A stretch of DNA of 64,000 nt. Origin: Streptomyces sp. DH-12 (GTDB lineage: Bacteria > Actinomycetota > Actinomycetes > Streptomycetales > Streptomycetaceae). The position numbers were made by a program, and so were the translations under genes. Below are positions 24,615-32,302 of this stretch, in pieces; within the stretch, counting starts at the first letter, position 1; the number at the start of each line of letters is the position of its first letter. The notes beneath the pieces were generated by a model that was given only the letters and a program-made list of their open reading frames with translations, was not told where the DNA came from and ran no database searches. The stretch covers positions 7,076,501 to 7,140,500 of the forward strand of contig NZ_PPFB01000001.1 in the NCBI RefSeq assembly GCF_002899455.1, in the 5' to 3' direction.

Positions 24615-24632
24615 TTCTACATTGTTGTAGAA
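24615..24632. promoter_or_regulatory. BlaI-type operator 2, TTCTAC-N6-GTAGAA
   Basis: TTCTAC-ATTGTT-GTAGAA is an 18-bp dyad 62 bp upstream of the TerB-family start. Its outer arms are identical to those of operator 1, and the core TCTAC/GTAGA to those of operator 3. Confidence 0.75.
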
Positions 24633-24694
24633 ACAACGGGAGCCCGGACGCCCCCCTTCCGTCCGGGCTCCCACCCGACACGTACGGAGCTCTC

Positions 24695-25150
24695 ATGGCC
24701 CTGTGGGACCGCCTCAAGGAGTCCGCATCATCGATGCAGACCCAGCTCATGGCGAAGAGGAACGATCTGAGGAGCGGCGCCTTCCGTGACGCCAGCATGG
24801 CGATGTGCGCGCTGGTCGCCGCCGCCGACGGCACCGTCGATCCCGCCGAGCGGCAGCGCGTCGCCCAGCTCATCGCCACCAACGAGGTGCTGCAGAACTT
24901 CCCCGCCGACGATCTGCGCCGCCGCTTCGAGGCCAACCTCGACAAGCTCACCGCCGACTTCGCGTTCGGCAAGGTGAGCGTCATCCAGGAGATCGCCAAG
25001 GCGAAGAAGAAGCCCGCCGAGGCACGGGCCGTGATCCAGATCGGCATCGTCATCGGCGGCGCCGACGGCGACTTCGACAAGGACGAGCAGGCCGTGGTCC
25101 GCGAGGCGTGCTTCGCGCTGGACCTGCCGCCGCACGAGTTCGACCTCTGA
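24695..25150 (+). CDS. terB: TerB-family tellurite resistance / stress protein
   Basis: A protein of 151 residues, all one TerB domain. MALWDRLKESASSMQTQL at the start, then AALVAAADGTVDPAERQRV and IGGADGDFDKDEQAVVREAC show two similar helix-loop-helix segments with conserved acidic residues of the metal-binding TerB core. TerB proteins act with TerD-type proteins in a membrane-associated stress complex whose chemistry is not settled. GGAG precedes the ATG. A BlaI-type dyad lies in the promoter, and a long hairpin terminates it. Confidence 0.93.
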   Translation: MALWDRLKESASSMQTQLMAKRNDLRSGAFRDASMAMCALVAAADGTVDPAERQRVAQLIATNEVLQNFPADDLRRRFEANLDKLTADFAFGKVSVIQEIAKAKKKPAEARAVIQIGIVIGGADGDFDKDEQAVVREACFALDLPPHEFDL

Positions 25151-25186
25151 CCGGTCGCGTCAGACCTCTGACTGCGACCGTGAGAC

Positions 25187-25223
25187 GCGAAGGGCCGGAA
25201 CCGTCACGGTTCCGGCCCTTCGC
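25187..25223. terminator. Strong bidirectional terminator
   Basis: GCGAAGGGCCGGAACCGT (25187-25204) and ACGGTTCCGGCCCTTCGC (25206-25223) are perfect 18-base complements separated by one base, so the real stem is a few pairs shorter with a small loop. It lies between the convergent TerB and M56 genes. Confidence 0.85.
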
Positions 25224-25242
25224 GCAGCCCACGCGGTCGCGG

Positions 25243-26178
25243 TCACAGCGGCGTGGCCGCGTACAGGATGAGCACCATCGTCACCGCGGAGTTCGCGGAC
25301 GACATCGCCGACACGACGGCTCCCGTGGCCGCGCCCCACGCCGCGACGCCCACCGCCGTGAACAGGGAGGGCCAGGTGCGCACCGCCGGCGCGGGCCCGA
25401 GCAGGGCCGCCACCCGGCGCGGCACCGGTCCCGCCGCGGCCAGACCGGCCAGTGTGGCCACCGGGGTGCCCCGGGACACCAGCGCCGCCCTGCCGATGGC
25501 GCGGGCCACGGTGCGGCGGCTGCCGACCGTCTGCGCCGCGTCCTCGTCCGCCCACCGCTCCGTCGTGTACGACACCGCCGTGCGCAGCGGCCGCAGGAAC
25601 GGGTTGGCCTGGGCGGCCAGTCGCACCGTGAGGAGGTAACGGTGGTGACGGGCCGCCAGATGGGCTCGCTCGTGGGCGAACAGCGCCCGCCGCTCGGCCG
25701 GTTCCAGACAGTCCAGCAGAGCCGTCGTGACCACCACACGGCCCCGTCGGCCGCCGCCCGGCAGCGCGTACGCGTACGGCGCGCTGTCCGGCAGGACGGC
25801 CACCTCCGTGTTCCGCAGTCCCGCCAGCGCCCGGTGGGTGCGGCGACGCACCCGAGCGTGCCGCCACCAGGTCCGGCCGCACGCGACCAGCACGGCGAAC
25901 AGCGCGGGGATCGCCGCCTTGCCCACCACCTCGTCGTACGGCACCGCCGCCCGCACCTCGGGGTCCGACCAGCCGTCGGGCAGTGGGTTGCCGGGCAGCT
26001 GGGCGGTGCCGACCACCATCACCAGGGCGAGACAGAGTGTGCTGCACGCCGCCATCACCGCGGCCACCCCGGTCAGCAGCCGCGTCGCGGTCCGCGGATG
26101 CAGATGCTGCTCGGCCAGGCGCGCGATCGGCCACGCCGTCAGCGGCAGCACCAGCGGCAGAAAGACGAAGACCCCCAT
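25243..26178 (-). CDS. M56-family membrane metallopeptidase (BlaR1-like, without sensor domain)
   Basis: A protein of 311 residues. The zinc motif HERAH is at 169-173, within LFAHERAHLAARHHR. Hydrophobic helices lie at about 1-20, 34-57, 86-102 and near the C-terminus. It has the M56 architecture of BlaR1/MecR1 but lacks the beta-lactam-binding extracytoplasmic domain, so the inducing signal must be different. The gene starts six bases after the BlaI-family gene, the classical pair in which the peptidase inactivates the repressor. This pairing is established for the family; its target here is inferred. Confidence 0.92.
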   Translation of the reverse strand: MGVFVFLPLVLPLTAWPIARLAEQHLHPRTATRLLTGVAAVMAACSTLCLALVMVVGTAQLPGNPLPDGWSDPEVRAAVPYDEVVGKAAIPALFAVLVACGRTWWRHARVRRRTHRALAGLRNTEVAVLPDSAPYAYALPGGGRRGRVVVTTALLDCLEPAERRALFAHERAHLAARHHRYLLTVRLAAQANPFLRPLRTAVSYTTERWADEDAAQTVGSRRTVARAIGRAALVSRGTPVATLAGLAAAGPVPRRVAALLGPAPAVRTWPSLFTAVGVAAWGAATGAVVSAMSSANSAVTMVLILYAATPL

Positions 26179-26184
26179 GAGGCT

Positions 26185-26571
26185 TCAGTCTTCCCCGTCG
26201 CGCCCCGCCGGACGCAGCAGCTCCCGCAGCAGCCGCTCGTCGTCGGGCCCCAGGCCGGTCACGAAGCTGGCCAGGACGGCCTCACGGTCGCTCTCGGAGT
26301 CCAGCACCTTGCGCATCCGCCGGGCGGCCAGTCCCGCCTGGTCCAGCGCACACGTCCAGGCGAACGACCGGCCCGCCCGCTCCCGCGTGACGGCGCCCTT
26401 GGCCAGCAGCCGGGTCAGGATGGTGATCACGGTCGTGTACGCGAGGCCGCCGCCCAGCCGCTCCTGCACCCAGCCGGCGGTGGCCGGTCCGTCCGCCTCC
26501 TTGAGCGCCGACAGGACCAGAGCCTCCAGCTCGCCCTGCCCCCGCCGGGGACGCTGCCGCTGCTCGCCCAC
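26185..26571 (-). CDS. BlaI/MecI-family transcriptional repressor
   Basis: A protein of 128 residues with the winged-helix domain of BlaI: GELEALVLSALKEADGPATA, then VQERLGGGLAYTTVITILTRL, the recognition helix, and LLAKGAVTRERAGRSFAW, the wing. The C-terminal half is the dimerisation part where M56 peptidases usually cut. The GTG at 26571 is chosen because GGGGAG lies seven bases upstream; the open frame runs much further upstream through an operator and is not coding there. It is operonic with the M56 gene. Three BlaI-like dyads lie in front of nearby units, so it probably represses the TerB, TerD and glycine-zipper genes. Confidence 0.93.
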   Translation of the reverse strand: MGEQRQRPRRGQGELEALVLSALKEADGPATAGWVQERLGGGLAYTTVITILTRLLAKGAVTRERAGRSFAWTCALDQAGLAARRMRKVLDSESDREAVLASFVTGLGPDDERLLRELLRPAGRDGED

Positions 26572-26710
26572 GTCCTGTCTCCCCTCTGCCGCCGTGTGTT
26601 TCCCGCGCGGCCATCGTATAGACGTCCGCACCTCACCCGGCCCCACGCCGAGTGCGGTCGCGTGCCGAGCGGCGCACGCGACGTACGGTCGCACGCCCTG
26701 CCCTGTGATC

Positions 26711-26726
26711 TCTACAGTGATGTAGA
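26711..26726. promoter_or_regulatory. BlaI-type operator 3, TCTAC-N6-GTAGA
   Basis: TCTAC-AGTGAT-GTAGA lies 60 bp upstream of the TerD start and about 140 bp upstream of the divergent BlaI gene. It therefore may serve both, giving autoregulation. Its spacing matches operators 1 and 2 exactly. Confidence 0.75.
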
Positions 26727-26785
26727 TTCGTAGCTCCGGACCCGCGCCGCGGGCCTCGACCTCACCCGCCGAGAAGGAGTACGCA

Positions 26786-27361
26786 GTGGGAGTTTCCCTG
26801 TCCAAGGGCGGCAACGTCTCGCTCAGCAAGGAGGCGCCGGGCCTGACCGCCGTCCTGGTCGGTCTCGGCTGGGACGTCCGTACGACCACCGGCACCGACT
26901 ACGACCTCGACGCCTCCGCCCTGCTCCTCGACGCCTCCGGCAAGGTGCCGTCGGACCGGCACTTCGTCTTCTACAACAACCTCAAGAGCCCCGACGGCTC
27001 GGTGGAGCACACCGGCGACAACCTCACCGGTGAGGGCGAGGGCGACGACGAGAGCGTCAAGGTGAACCTCGCGGCCGTGCCCGCCGAGGTCGACCGGATC
27101 GTGTTCCCCGTCTCCATCCACGACGCCGAGAACCGCGGCCAGAGCTTCGGCCAGGTCCGCAACGCCTTCATCCGCGTCGTCAACCAGAGCGGCGGCGCCG
27201 AGATCGCCCGCTACGACCTCTCCGAGGACGCCTCCACCGAGACCGCGATGGTCTTCGGCGAGCTCTACCGTCACGGCGCCGATTGGAAGTTCCGCGCCGT
27301 GGGGCAGGGTTACGCTTCCGGTCTGGCCGGGATCGCCGCCGATTTCGGCGTGAACGTCTGA
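26786..27361 (+). CDS. terD: TerD-family tellurite resistance / stress protein
   Basis: A protein of 191 residues with all TerD hallmarks. MGVSLSKGGNVSLSKEAPGL is the start, GWDVRTTTGTDYDLDASALL holds the acidic calcium-binding residues, and DNLTGEGEGDDESVKVNL and SIHDAENRGQSFGQVRNAFI follow. TerD proteins bind calcium and form part of a peripheral membrane stress complex. In Streptomyces several copies affect development and stress. GTG 26786 follows AAGGAG. It is probably derepressed when the M56 peptidase inactivates BlaI, and co-transcribed with the TatA-like gene 28 bp on. Confidence 0.95.
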   Translation: MGVSLSKGGNVSLSKEAPGLTAVLVGLGWDVRTTTGTDYDLDASALLLDASGKVPSDRHFVFYNNLKSPDGSVEHTGDNLTGEGEGDDESVKVNLAAVPAEVDRIVFPVSIHDAENRGQSFGQVRNAFIRVVNQSGGAEIARYDLSEDASTETAMVFGELYRHGADWKFRAVGQGYASGLAGIAADFGVNV

Positions 27362-27389
27362 CCCGGGAAGACAGAGGGAGCGGGAAACC

Positions 27390-27674
27390 ATGTTCGGACT
27401 GAGCGAACTGGCCATCATCCTCATCGTCGTCATCGCGCTCGTCCTGGCCAAGAAGGGCCCCGAACTGGCCCGCAACGCGGGCAAGTCGGCCCGCATCCTC
27501 AAGGCCGAGGCGCGCGCCATGAAGCAGGCGGAGGAGAAGCAGGCGACGGACACACCCCCGCGGGTCGTCCAGGGCGAGACGATCCCGGGCCGCGTGGAGC
27601 ACCCGTCCACGGACGCCTTCCGGGGCGCCGACCAGCACCCGGACGGCATGCCGCCGCAGACCGGCCGCCCGTAG
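27390..27674 (+). CDS. TatA/TatE-like twin-arginine translocase component
   Basis: A protein of 94 residues. One N-terminal transmembrane helix (LSELAIILIVVIALVLAKKG) is followed by an amphipathic helix (LARNAGKSARILKAEARAMK) and a polar tail. This is the TatA pore-subunit plan. The usual FGxxKLP hinge is replaced by KKGPELA. As genuine tatA genes in Streptomyces sit elsewhere, this is likely a secondary copy linked to stress. It is in an operon with TerD, and a perfect hairpin follows its stop, so it is the last gene. Confidence 0.85.
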   Translation: MFGLSELAIILIVVIALVLAKKGPELARNAGKSARILKAEARAMKQAEEKQATDTPPRVVQGETIPGRVEHPSTDAFRGADQHPDGMPPQTGRP

Positions 27675-27686
27675 TTCCGGGCGATC

Positions 27687-27719
27687 CCCGGCCCTTGGGC
27701 TTCTTGCCCAAGGGCCGGG
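27687..27719 (+). terminator. Strong terminator after the TerD-TatA operon
   Basis: CCCGGCCCTTGGGC and GCCCAAGGGCCGGG, 14 perfect pairs, close a five-base TTCTT loop 12 bp after the TatA-like stop. Confidence 0.9.
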
Positions 27720-27842
27720 AGGGGCAGGTGACCGGAGCGCGATGAGCCCGGCGGCCGCTCCCGCATCTGGTGCCCACACGCGTCATCGCGCGCTCCACTC
27801 GCTCCGGCCTCCTCCTCCGCACGAACACCTGGGGCACCGGCG

Positions 27843-28379
27843 TCACGGCCACAGCTCCAGTGCGGCCTCCAGAGCCAGATTCCACATCGGCTCGGCACCG
27901 GTCCCGAAGGCGGCGGCGAGCGCGTATCCCACGGAGGCGTCGTAGGGCTCCGCGCCAGTCTCCGGACGGCCGTCGGTGCTGTCCCACGTGACGGTCACCT
28001 TCCCGTCGCCGGCCGAGGTGAAGACGCCGAGCCGCCGCTTGCCCCGCAGCAGGCGACTGGTGTCGCGGGAGTCCGGCACCAGCACATGCCGGCATCGGCG
28101 AGCTGCCGAGACGGCCTCCACCCGATACGACCTCCGCGTCAGGAACCCCTTCGCGGGCCGCAGTGTCTCCTGGACCCCGTCGACGAGCAGCGTGAGCCGG
28201 TCAGGGTCGCGCGTGCCGATCGGCACGCGGGTCCTCAGGGGAGTGCCCGGGCTTCGCCGGATCTCGACCGACGGCAGCCCGCCGCCGCCCACGCGCAGCG
28301 TCCCGCCCTCGTGGTCGAGCTCGATCTCCACCGCGCCGAAGAGCGCGTCCTCGGCGGGCGCGTACGCGAACGCGTCCAT
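27843..28379 (-). CDS. Conserved hypothetical protein of unknown function, 178 residues
   Basis: The protein begins MDAFAYAPAEDALFGAVEIE and is mostly predicted beta strand, with a basic middle (LLRGKRRLGVF). No hydrophobic helix, signal peptide or known motif is seen. CAGGGGG lies before ATG 28379; an in-frame ATG at 28409 would add ten residues. It follows the kinase gene on the same strand after 31 bp, and the kinase reads into it, so the two probably form an operon. A role as a partner or substrate of the kinase is possible but unsupported. Confidence 0.75.
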   Translation of the reverse strand: MDAFAYAPAEDALFGAVEIELDHEGGTLRVGGGGLPSVEIRRSPGTPLRTRVPIGTRDPDRLTLLVDGVQETLRPAKGFLTRRSYRVEAVSAARRCRHVLVPDSRDTSRLLRGKRRLGVFTSAGDGKVTVTWDSTDGRPETGAEPYDASVGYALAAAFGTGAEPMWNLALEAALELWP

Positions 28380-28410
28380 GGAACCCCCTGACCTCTCCTG
28401 ATCACGCATC

Positions 28411-29496
28411 TCACGTCCCTGCCGGGAACGGCGGCTCCCCGACCCGCCGGAGCATTTCGACCGGGAAAGGAGTCGTCCGGCTCCCCGCCTGGAACCGGCG
28501 ACAGAAATCCCCCATCACGTCGGCCACCGGAGCGTACCGGACCACGACGTCAGCGACCGCGGCCGGCATCTGCCGGGGGCAGGCCCCTTCCGCGCAGGCC
28601 CGCACGAACGCCCTCCGCTCCTCCGCGTGGCACCCCAGCAGAGCCGCGGCCAGCCAGTTCACGAGATGGGTGACGGCGTAGTACTGGTCGTACGCGCGGT
28701 GCCGTTCGTGGAAGTCGGCCTCAGCCCGCGCGAGTTCGAAGCGGGAGGAGAACGCGAGGCCGAAGTCGGTGAAGAAGAGCCGCCGGCCGTCGGTGAGGAT
28801 GTTCTCGAAGTGCGCGTCGAAATGCAGCAGCCCGTTGGCGTTCATGAACGAGATGCCGGCTCTCAGCTCCTCGTCCACCATGGCGCACGCCCGCTCGGCG
28901 GCCTCCTCGCCGGCGCTCGTCCGCTCGCTCAGCCAGTCGTGCAGGTTCCGCGGTATGTACTCCATGAACAGGAGGAGACCGGCCGAGGACCGCTGCAGGG
29001 ACTCGATGCGCCGGCGCACCTCGGCCCCGCCTCCCCAGTAGGCGACGGCGCGCTCGACATCGGCCAGTTCCTCGGGGAGCGGGTGGCCGCGGTCCGGCAG
29101 CATGCGCCAGTGGTGCATCAACGGAAAGCCCTCGTACTCTCCCGCGATCACCCAGTTCGTCGTCATGTGGTGCACGGCCAGCTCCCGCCAGGCGCCGAAG
29201 CCCGGACCGCCGATCGTGCCGACCCCGTAGTGACAGAAGAGCGGCAGTTCGAACAGGTTCGCCGTGGAGTGCAGGTTCTCCGGTCGCCGCTCCAGATCGG
29301 TCAGGCGTATCCGCTTCACGAACACCGGCGTACCGGCGACGTCCAACAGCACGGTCTGCCCGCCGATGCCGGAACCGATCGGCCTCCCGGCATCCACGCG
29401 TTCGCGCAGCTCGCGGTCACTGCACAGGGCCAGCGATGTGGACACGGCCCCATGGGCCGCCAGGCGAGCATCGCGGGACATGTCACGGTGCTCCAC
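28411..29496 (-). CDS. Protein-kinase-like fold protein
   Basis: A protein of 361 residues. The ATP-binding lysine is in PVFVKRIRL (about 61). The catalytic loop reads LLHFDAHFENIL (225-234), an HxDxHxxN variant seen in bacterial atypical kinases. The metal-binding DFG is in FFTDFGLAF near 244. There is no transmembrane or sensor part, so it is a soluble kinase, closer to aminoglycoside-kinase/APH-like or abortive-infection kinases than to PknB. The GTG at 29496 has GGGAGG five bases upstream. The substrate is unknown. It is the first gene of an operon with the downstream hypothetical gene. Confidence 0.85.
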   Translation of the reverse strand: MEHRDMSRDARLAAHGAVSTSLALCSDRELRERVDAGRPIGSGIGGQTVLLDVAGTPVFVKRIRLTDLERRPENLHSTANLFELPLFCHYGVGTIGGPGFGAWRELAVHHMTTNWVIAGEYEGFPLMHHWRMLPDRGHPLPEELADVERAVAYWGGGAEVRRRIESLQRSSAGLLLFMEYIPRNLHDWLSERTSAGEEAAERACAMVDEELRAGISFMNANGLLHFDAHFENILTDGRRLFFTDFGLAFSSRFELARAEADFHERHRAYDQYYAVTHLVNWLAAALLGCHAEERRAFVRACAEGACPRQMPAAVADVVVRYAPVADVMGDFCRRFQAGSRTTPFPVEMLRRVGEPPFPAGT

Positions 29497-29595
29497 ACAT
29501 GCCTCCCGTCCACGGAGCGAAACGGTGCACCACCGTACCCTCCCCGAGCGCCGGAGACGCCCGGCCCGCCGCCCGTCAGCTCACTCCGACCCGCC

Positions 29596-29827
29596 GAGTG
29601 CACCATGGGGTCGGTGAGCATCGACATCAGTTCGCCCGCCCGCTCGGCGGCCGGGGCGCTGAGGTGCCCCGAACCGTCCGTGCACTCCCCGACGACGACC
29701 TCGTACCCACGTGCCCGCACGTCATGGAGGGCCATCTCCAGCCGTGCGCGCAGTGCCTCCGGGACTCCGCTCGGCGGAGAGGTCACACCGACACGGTCAC
29801 CGGGACGCGGGCAGACGGGTACCGCAT
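29596..29827 (-). pseudogene. N-terminal remnant of an S66 LD-carboxypeptidase (MccF-like)
   Basis: The frame reads PRPGDRVGVTSPPSGVPEAL, then VRARGYEVVVGECTDGSGHL and AERAGELMSMLTDP. This is the start of S66 carboxypeptidases, which cleave L,D-peptide bonds in peptidoglycan or nucleotide-peptide toxins. The expected start MRYP lies one frame away at ATG 29827, so there is an early frameshift, and homology stops after about 75 residues before the catalytic serine. It is a dead fragment. Confidence 0.7.
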
Positions 29828-29875
29828 CGCCATGCGTGGATCGTGGCACAGCGCCGTACCGGGCGACAGCCGTCT

Positions 29876-30924
29876 TCAACGCCCAGATGACGCGCCGCCG
29901 TCGCCCGCGGGGTGTGTACGGCCTGCACGGGGCGCGTTCGGCTCCGGCTCCCCGACCGGGCGGTCGTACAGAGCCGCCACCGCCCTCGCACGCTCGCCCA
30001 GCCCTGCGCGCAGCCACCCCGGAGCCGGCACCTCCGCCCCGGGCGCGTGCTCCCACAGCGCCCACTCCGCGTGCCGTGGGTCCTGGAACACGACGGTCAG
30101 CCGCAGCCGGCCGTCCGCATCGGTCCCCTCGCCGCGCACCGCCAGGGCCGTGGAGACCAACCGCTCCCGGCGCGCAGGATCCACGCGCACCAGCACCTCC
30201 GTGGTGTCACCGCCCCTGCGGAACCGCACCTCGCGGTCGCGCCAGGCGCGGTCCAGGCCGACGGTGTCCGATCGCTGCGCCGGTTCGTCGAGCTCCTCGG
30301 CCGCCGGCACCCGGGACAACCGGTGCGTACGGTCCTGCGTCCCCCGCTCGGCCAGCAGATGGCCGTGGTCCTTGACGGTGACCAGGCCGATCGGGTCCAC
30401 CGTGCGCCATTTCGAGGGCTGGTTCACCGCCGCGTAGCGGATGCGCGGCCGGTGTCCGCCGAACACCGCCCGCCGCACCTCCGCCGCCACCGCGTCGGGC
30501 ACCTCGTCAGGAGCCACCGGCCGCGCCAGCAGATCCGTCCCCGGGTCGAACAGCACCCGCTGCGCCGCGCCCGCCGCCGTTGCCCGCACCCCCCGGGCAG
30601 TGCGTCGACCACCTTCAGCACGGCCGACGCGAGCGCCGACCCGAGCCCGAACAGCTGTGCTCCGCGCCGCGATCCGACGACCAGCAGGGCGAGCGCCTCG
30701 CCGTGGGTGAGGCTGGTGAGTGCCGTCCGGAAGTCCGGCAGCAACGCGAACCCGCCGTGCCGGCCGCGTTCCGCGTAGACGGGGACGCCCGCCGCGGACA
30801 GCGCCTCCCTGTCACGCAGCACCGTCCGGGTGGACACCTCCCTCTCACGGGCGAGTGCCTCCGCGGTCATCCGGCCTCGTTGACGCAGTAGGAGCACGAG
30901 GGACACCAGGCGGTCGGCGCGCAC
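29876..30924 (-). pseudogene. WYL-domain HTH regulator, broken by a one-base frameshift
   Basis: The N-terminal part (from GTG 30924, possibly ATG 30948) reads VRADRLVSLVLLLRQRGRMT, then REVSTRTVLRDREALSAAGV and ERGRHGGFALLPDFRTALTS, a DeoR/HTH-11 winged helix. It ends at VVDALPGG. The WYL part continues in a second frame with AAGAAQRVLFDPGTDLLARP through to 29876. The break lies at a run of six G near 30595; one extra G restores a single protein of about 349 residues. It may be a real mutation or a sequencing error in a homopolymer. If intact it would be a repressor, possibly of flanking genes. Confidence 0.8.
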
Positions 30925-31061
30925 GGGAAAGACCCTGACGAAATACATGACCGGAGACGTCACGTTTTCCCGCGAGGCTTCACCGCACGGCGTCGGAGCA
31001 GGGCGGAACGGTCCGGTCACCGGCGTACGGAACAACGGCGACCCGACGAAGGGGCAGAGCG

Positions 31062-31461
31062 GTGAGGGAACGCAACGCGGTCAACCCGGTGTCGTGGTCG
31101 GCCGGGAGGGGCTTCAACCAGGGCGAGGTCGTCTCGGGGCACTCCCGCACCCTGTACATCTCCGGCCAGACCGCGATGAGCGAGGACGGCAAGCCCGAGC
31201 ACGACGGCGACATGACGGCCCGACTGGCCCTCGGCGTCGACAACGTCGAGGCGGTGCTCGCCGGGGCAGGCATGTCGCTGGCGAACCTGGTCCGGCTGAA
31301 CGTCCACACGACCGACGTCGACCTGCTGGTCCAGCACTACGGTGTGCTGGCGGGCCGCCCGGGCGCGGCCGGGCGTCGTACCGACCACCACCATGCTCGG
31401 CGTGACCCGCCTGGCGATCCCCGGGCAGATGGTCGAGCCCGAAGGCACCGCGGTCGCGTAG
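31062..31461 (+). pseudogene. RidA-family (YjgF) gene with one-base frameshift
   Basis: The frame from GTG 31062 reads NPVSWSAGRGFNQGEVVSGH, then TLYISGQTAMSEDGKPEHDG and NVEAVLAGAGMSLANLVRLN, a clear RidA/YjgF enamine deaminase-like domain. Near 31370 the match moves to another frame, VVPTTTMLGVTRLAIPGQMV, ending at TAG 31461. Removing one G from GGG in GCCGGGCGTC restores a 132-residue protein. GTG 31062 has a weak GGGGCAGAG ribosome binding site. The broken copy is close to an intact RidA gene at 35513. Confidence 0.8.
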
Positions 31462-31538
31462 CACCCCCGGCACGGACCCCTCGTCCGCGCATGACGGCGG
31501 CGGACCGGCCGCACACCGTCCGCCGCCCGAGGAGTCGC

Positions 31539-32204
31539 TCAGGAGCGGGGGAGCACCCCCAGCAGCAGCGAGGTGATGGTGGACCGCAGGGCGTCCGGCA
31601 GCTCCTGGTGGAGCACGCCGAGGGCCGGCTCCTCCGCGTAGGCGGCGAGGACGCCGGGCGGCGGTGGGACGTACGTCCCCAGGGCGCCCGCCGCGGCCAG
31701 GGCCATCAGGCAGAACAGCCGGGCGTCGTCACCGGTCTCGGGCACATGGCGCCGCACCAGGCCGGACATGGTCGCGAGCTTCGCGAGGGAGGCCCGCTTG
31801 TGCCGCTTGACCACCTCGACCGAGACGTTGCGCTCGAGGACGGCGCCCTGCGCGCCGAAGAGGTCGCACAGCACCGTACGGTCCGCCAGCGACCGGCTGA
31901 TCACCTCGGCCAGCTGGCGCGCCCGCACCTCCGGCGCCGCCTCCGCGTCGACTCCCTCGGCCAGTTCGTCCGCCAGGACCTCCAGCCAGCCGCCCAGGAA
32001 GTCGTCGAGCAGTTCGAGCAGCACCGCCTCGCGTGACTCGAAGTAGCGCAGGACGTTCGACTTGGCCAGGCCCACCCGCCGGCTGAGCTCGTTGAGGCTG
32101 ACCTCCGCCACGGGCATCTCGTCCAGCATCGCCGCCGCCGTGTCCAGGATCGCCCGGCGGCGGATCGCCCGCTGCTCCTCACTTCGCGCCCGCTGGAAAG
32201 TCAT
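31539..32204 (-). CDS. TetR-family regulator, divergent from an SDR gene
   Basis: A protein of 221 residues with the TetR helix-turn-helix VAEVSLNELSRRVGLAKSNV then LRYFESREAVLLELLDDFLG, and a helical ligand domain in which DLFGAQGAVLERNVSVEVVK is typical of one actinobacterial subgroup. The gene is divergent from the SDR at 32303. The shared 98-bp gap holds a perfect AGAGACC dyad plus an extra half-site, so it probably represses both units. Confidence 0.93.
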   Translation of the reverse strand: MTFQRARSEEQRAIRRRAILDTAAAMLDEMPVAEVSLNELSRRVGLAKSNVLRYFESREAVLLELLDDFLGGWLEVLADELAEGVDAEAAPEVRARQLAEVISRSLADRTVLCDLFGAQGAVLERNVSVEVVKRHKRASLAKLATMSGLVRRHVPETGDDARLFCLMALAAAGALGTYVPPPPGVLAAYAEEPALGVLHQELPDALRSTITSLLLGVLPRS

Positions 32205-32220
32205 GACCGCACCCTAGCTT

Positions 32221-32261
32221 AGAGACCATCGGTCTCTTGACATCGTACCGCCGGTCTCTTA
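32221..32261. promoter_or_regulatory. TetR operator, AGAGACC-ATC-GGTCTCT
   Basis: A perfect 7+3+7 dyad at 32221-32237 is followed by an extra half-site GGTCTCT at 32253-32259. Both lie between divergent TetR and SDR genes, 16 bp from the regulator start. Confidence 0.75.
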
Positions 32262-32302
32262 CGTTCGGCGACAACAGGCCGATGGTTCGTCAGGGGTGCG
32301 TG

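Noticed and set aside
25243..26571. Beta-lactam resistance locus
   Set aside because: The M56 protein lacks a penicillin-binding sensor domain and no beta-lactamase gene is present; nearby targets are Ter genes.
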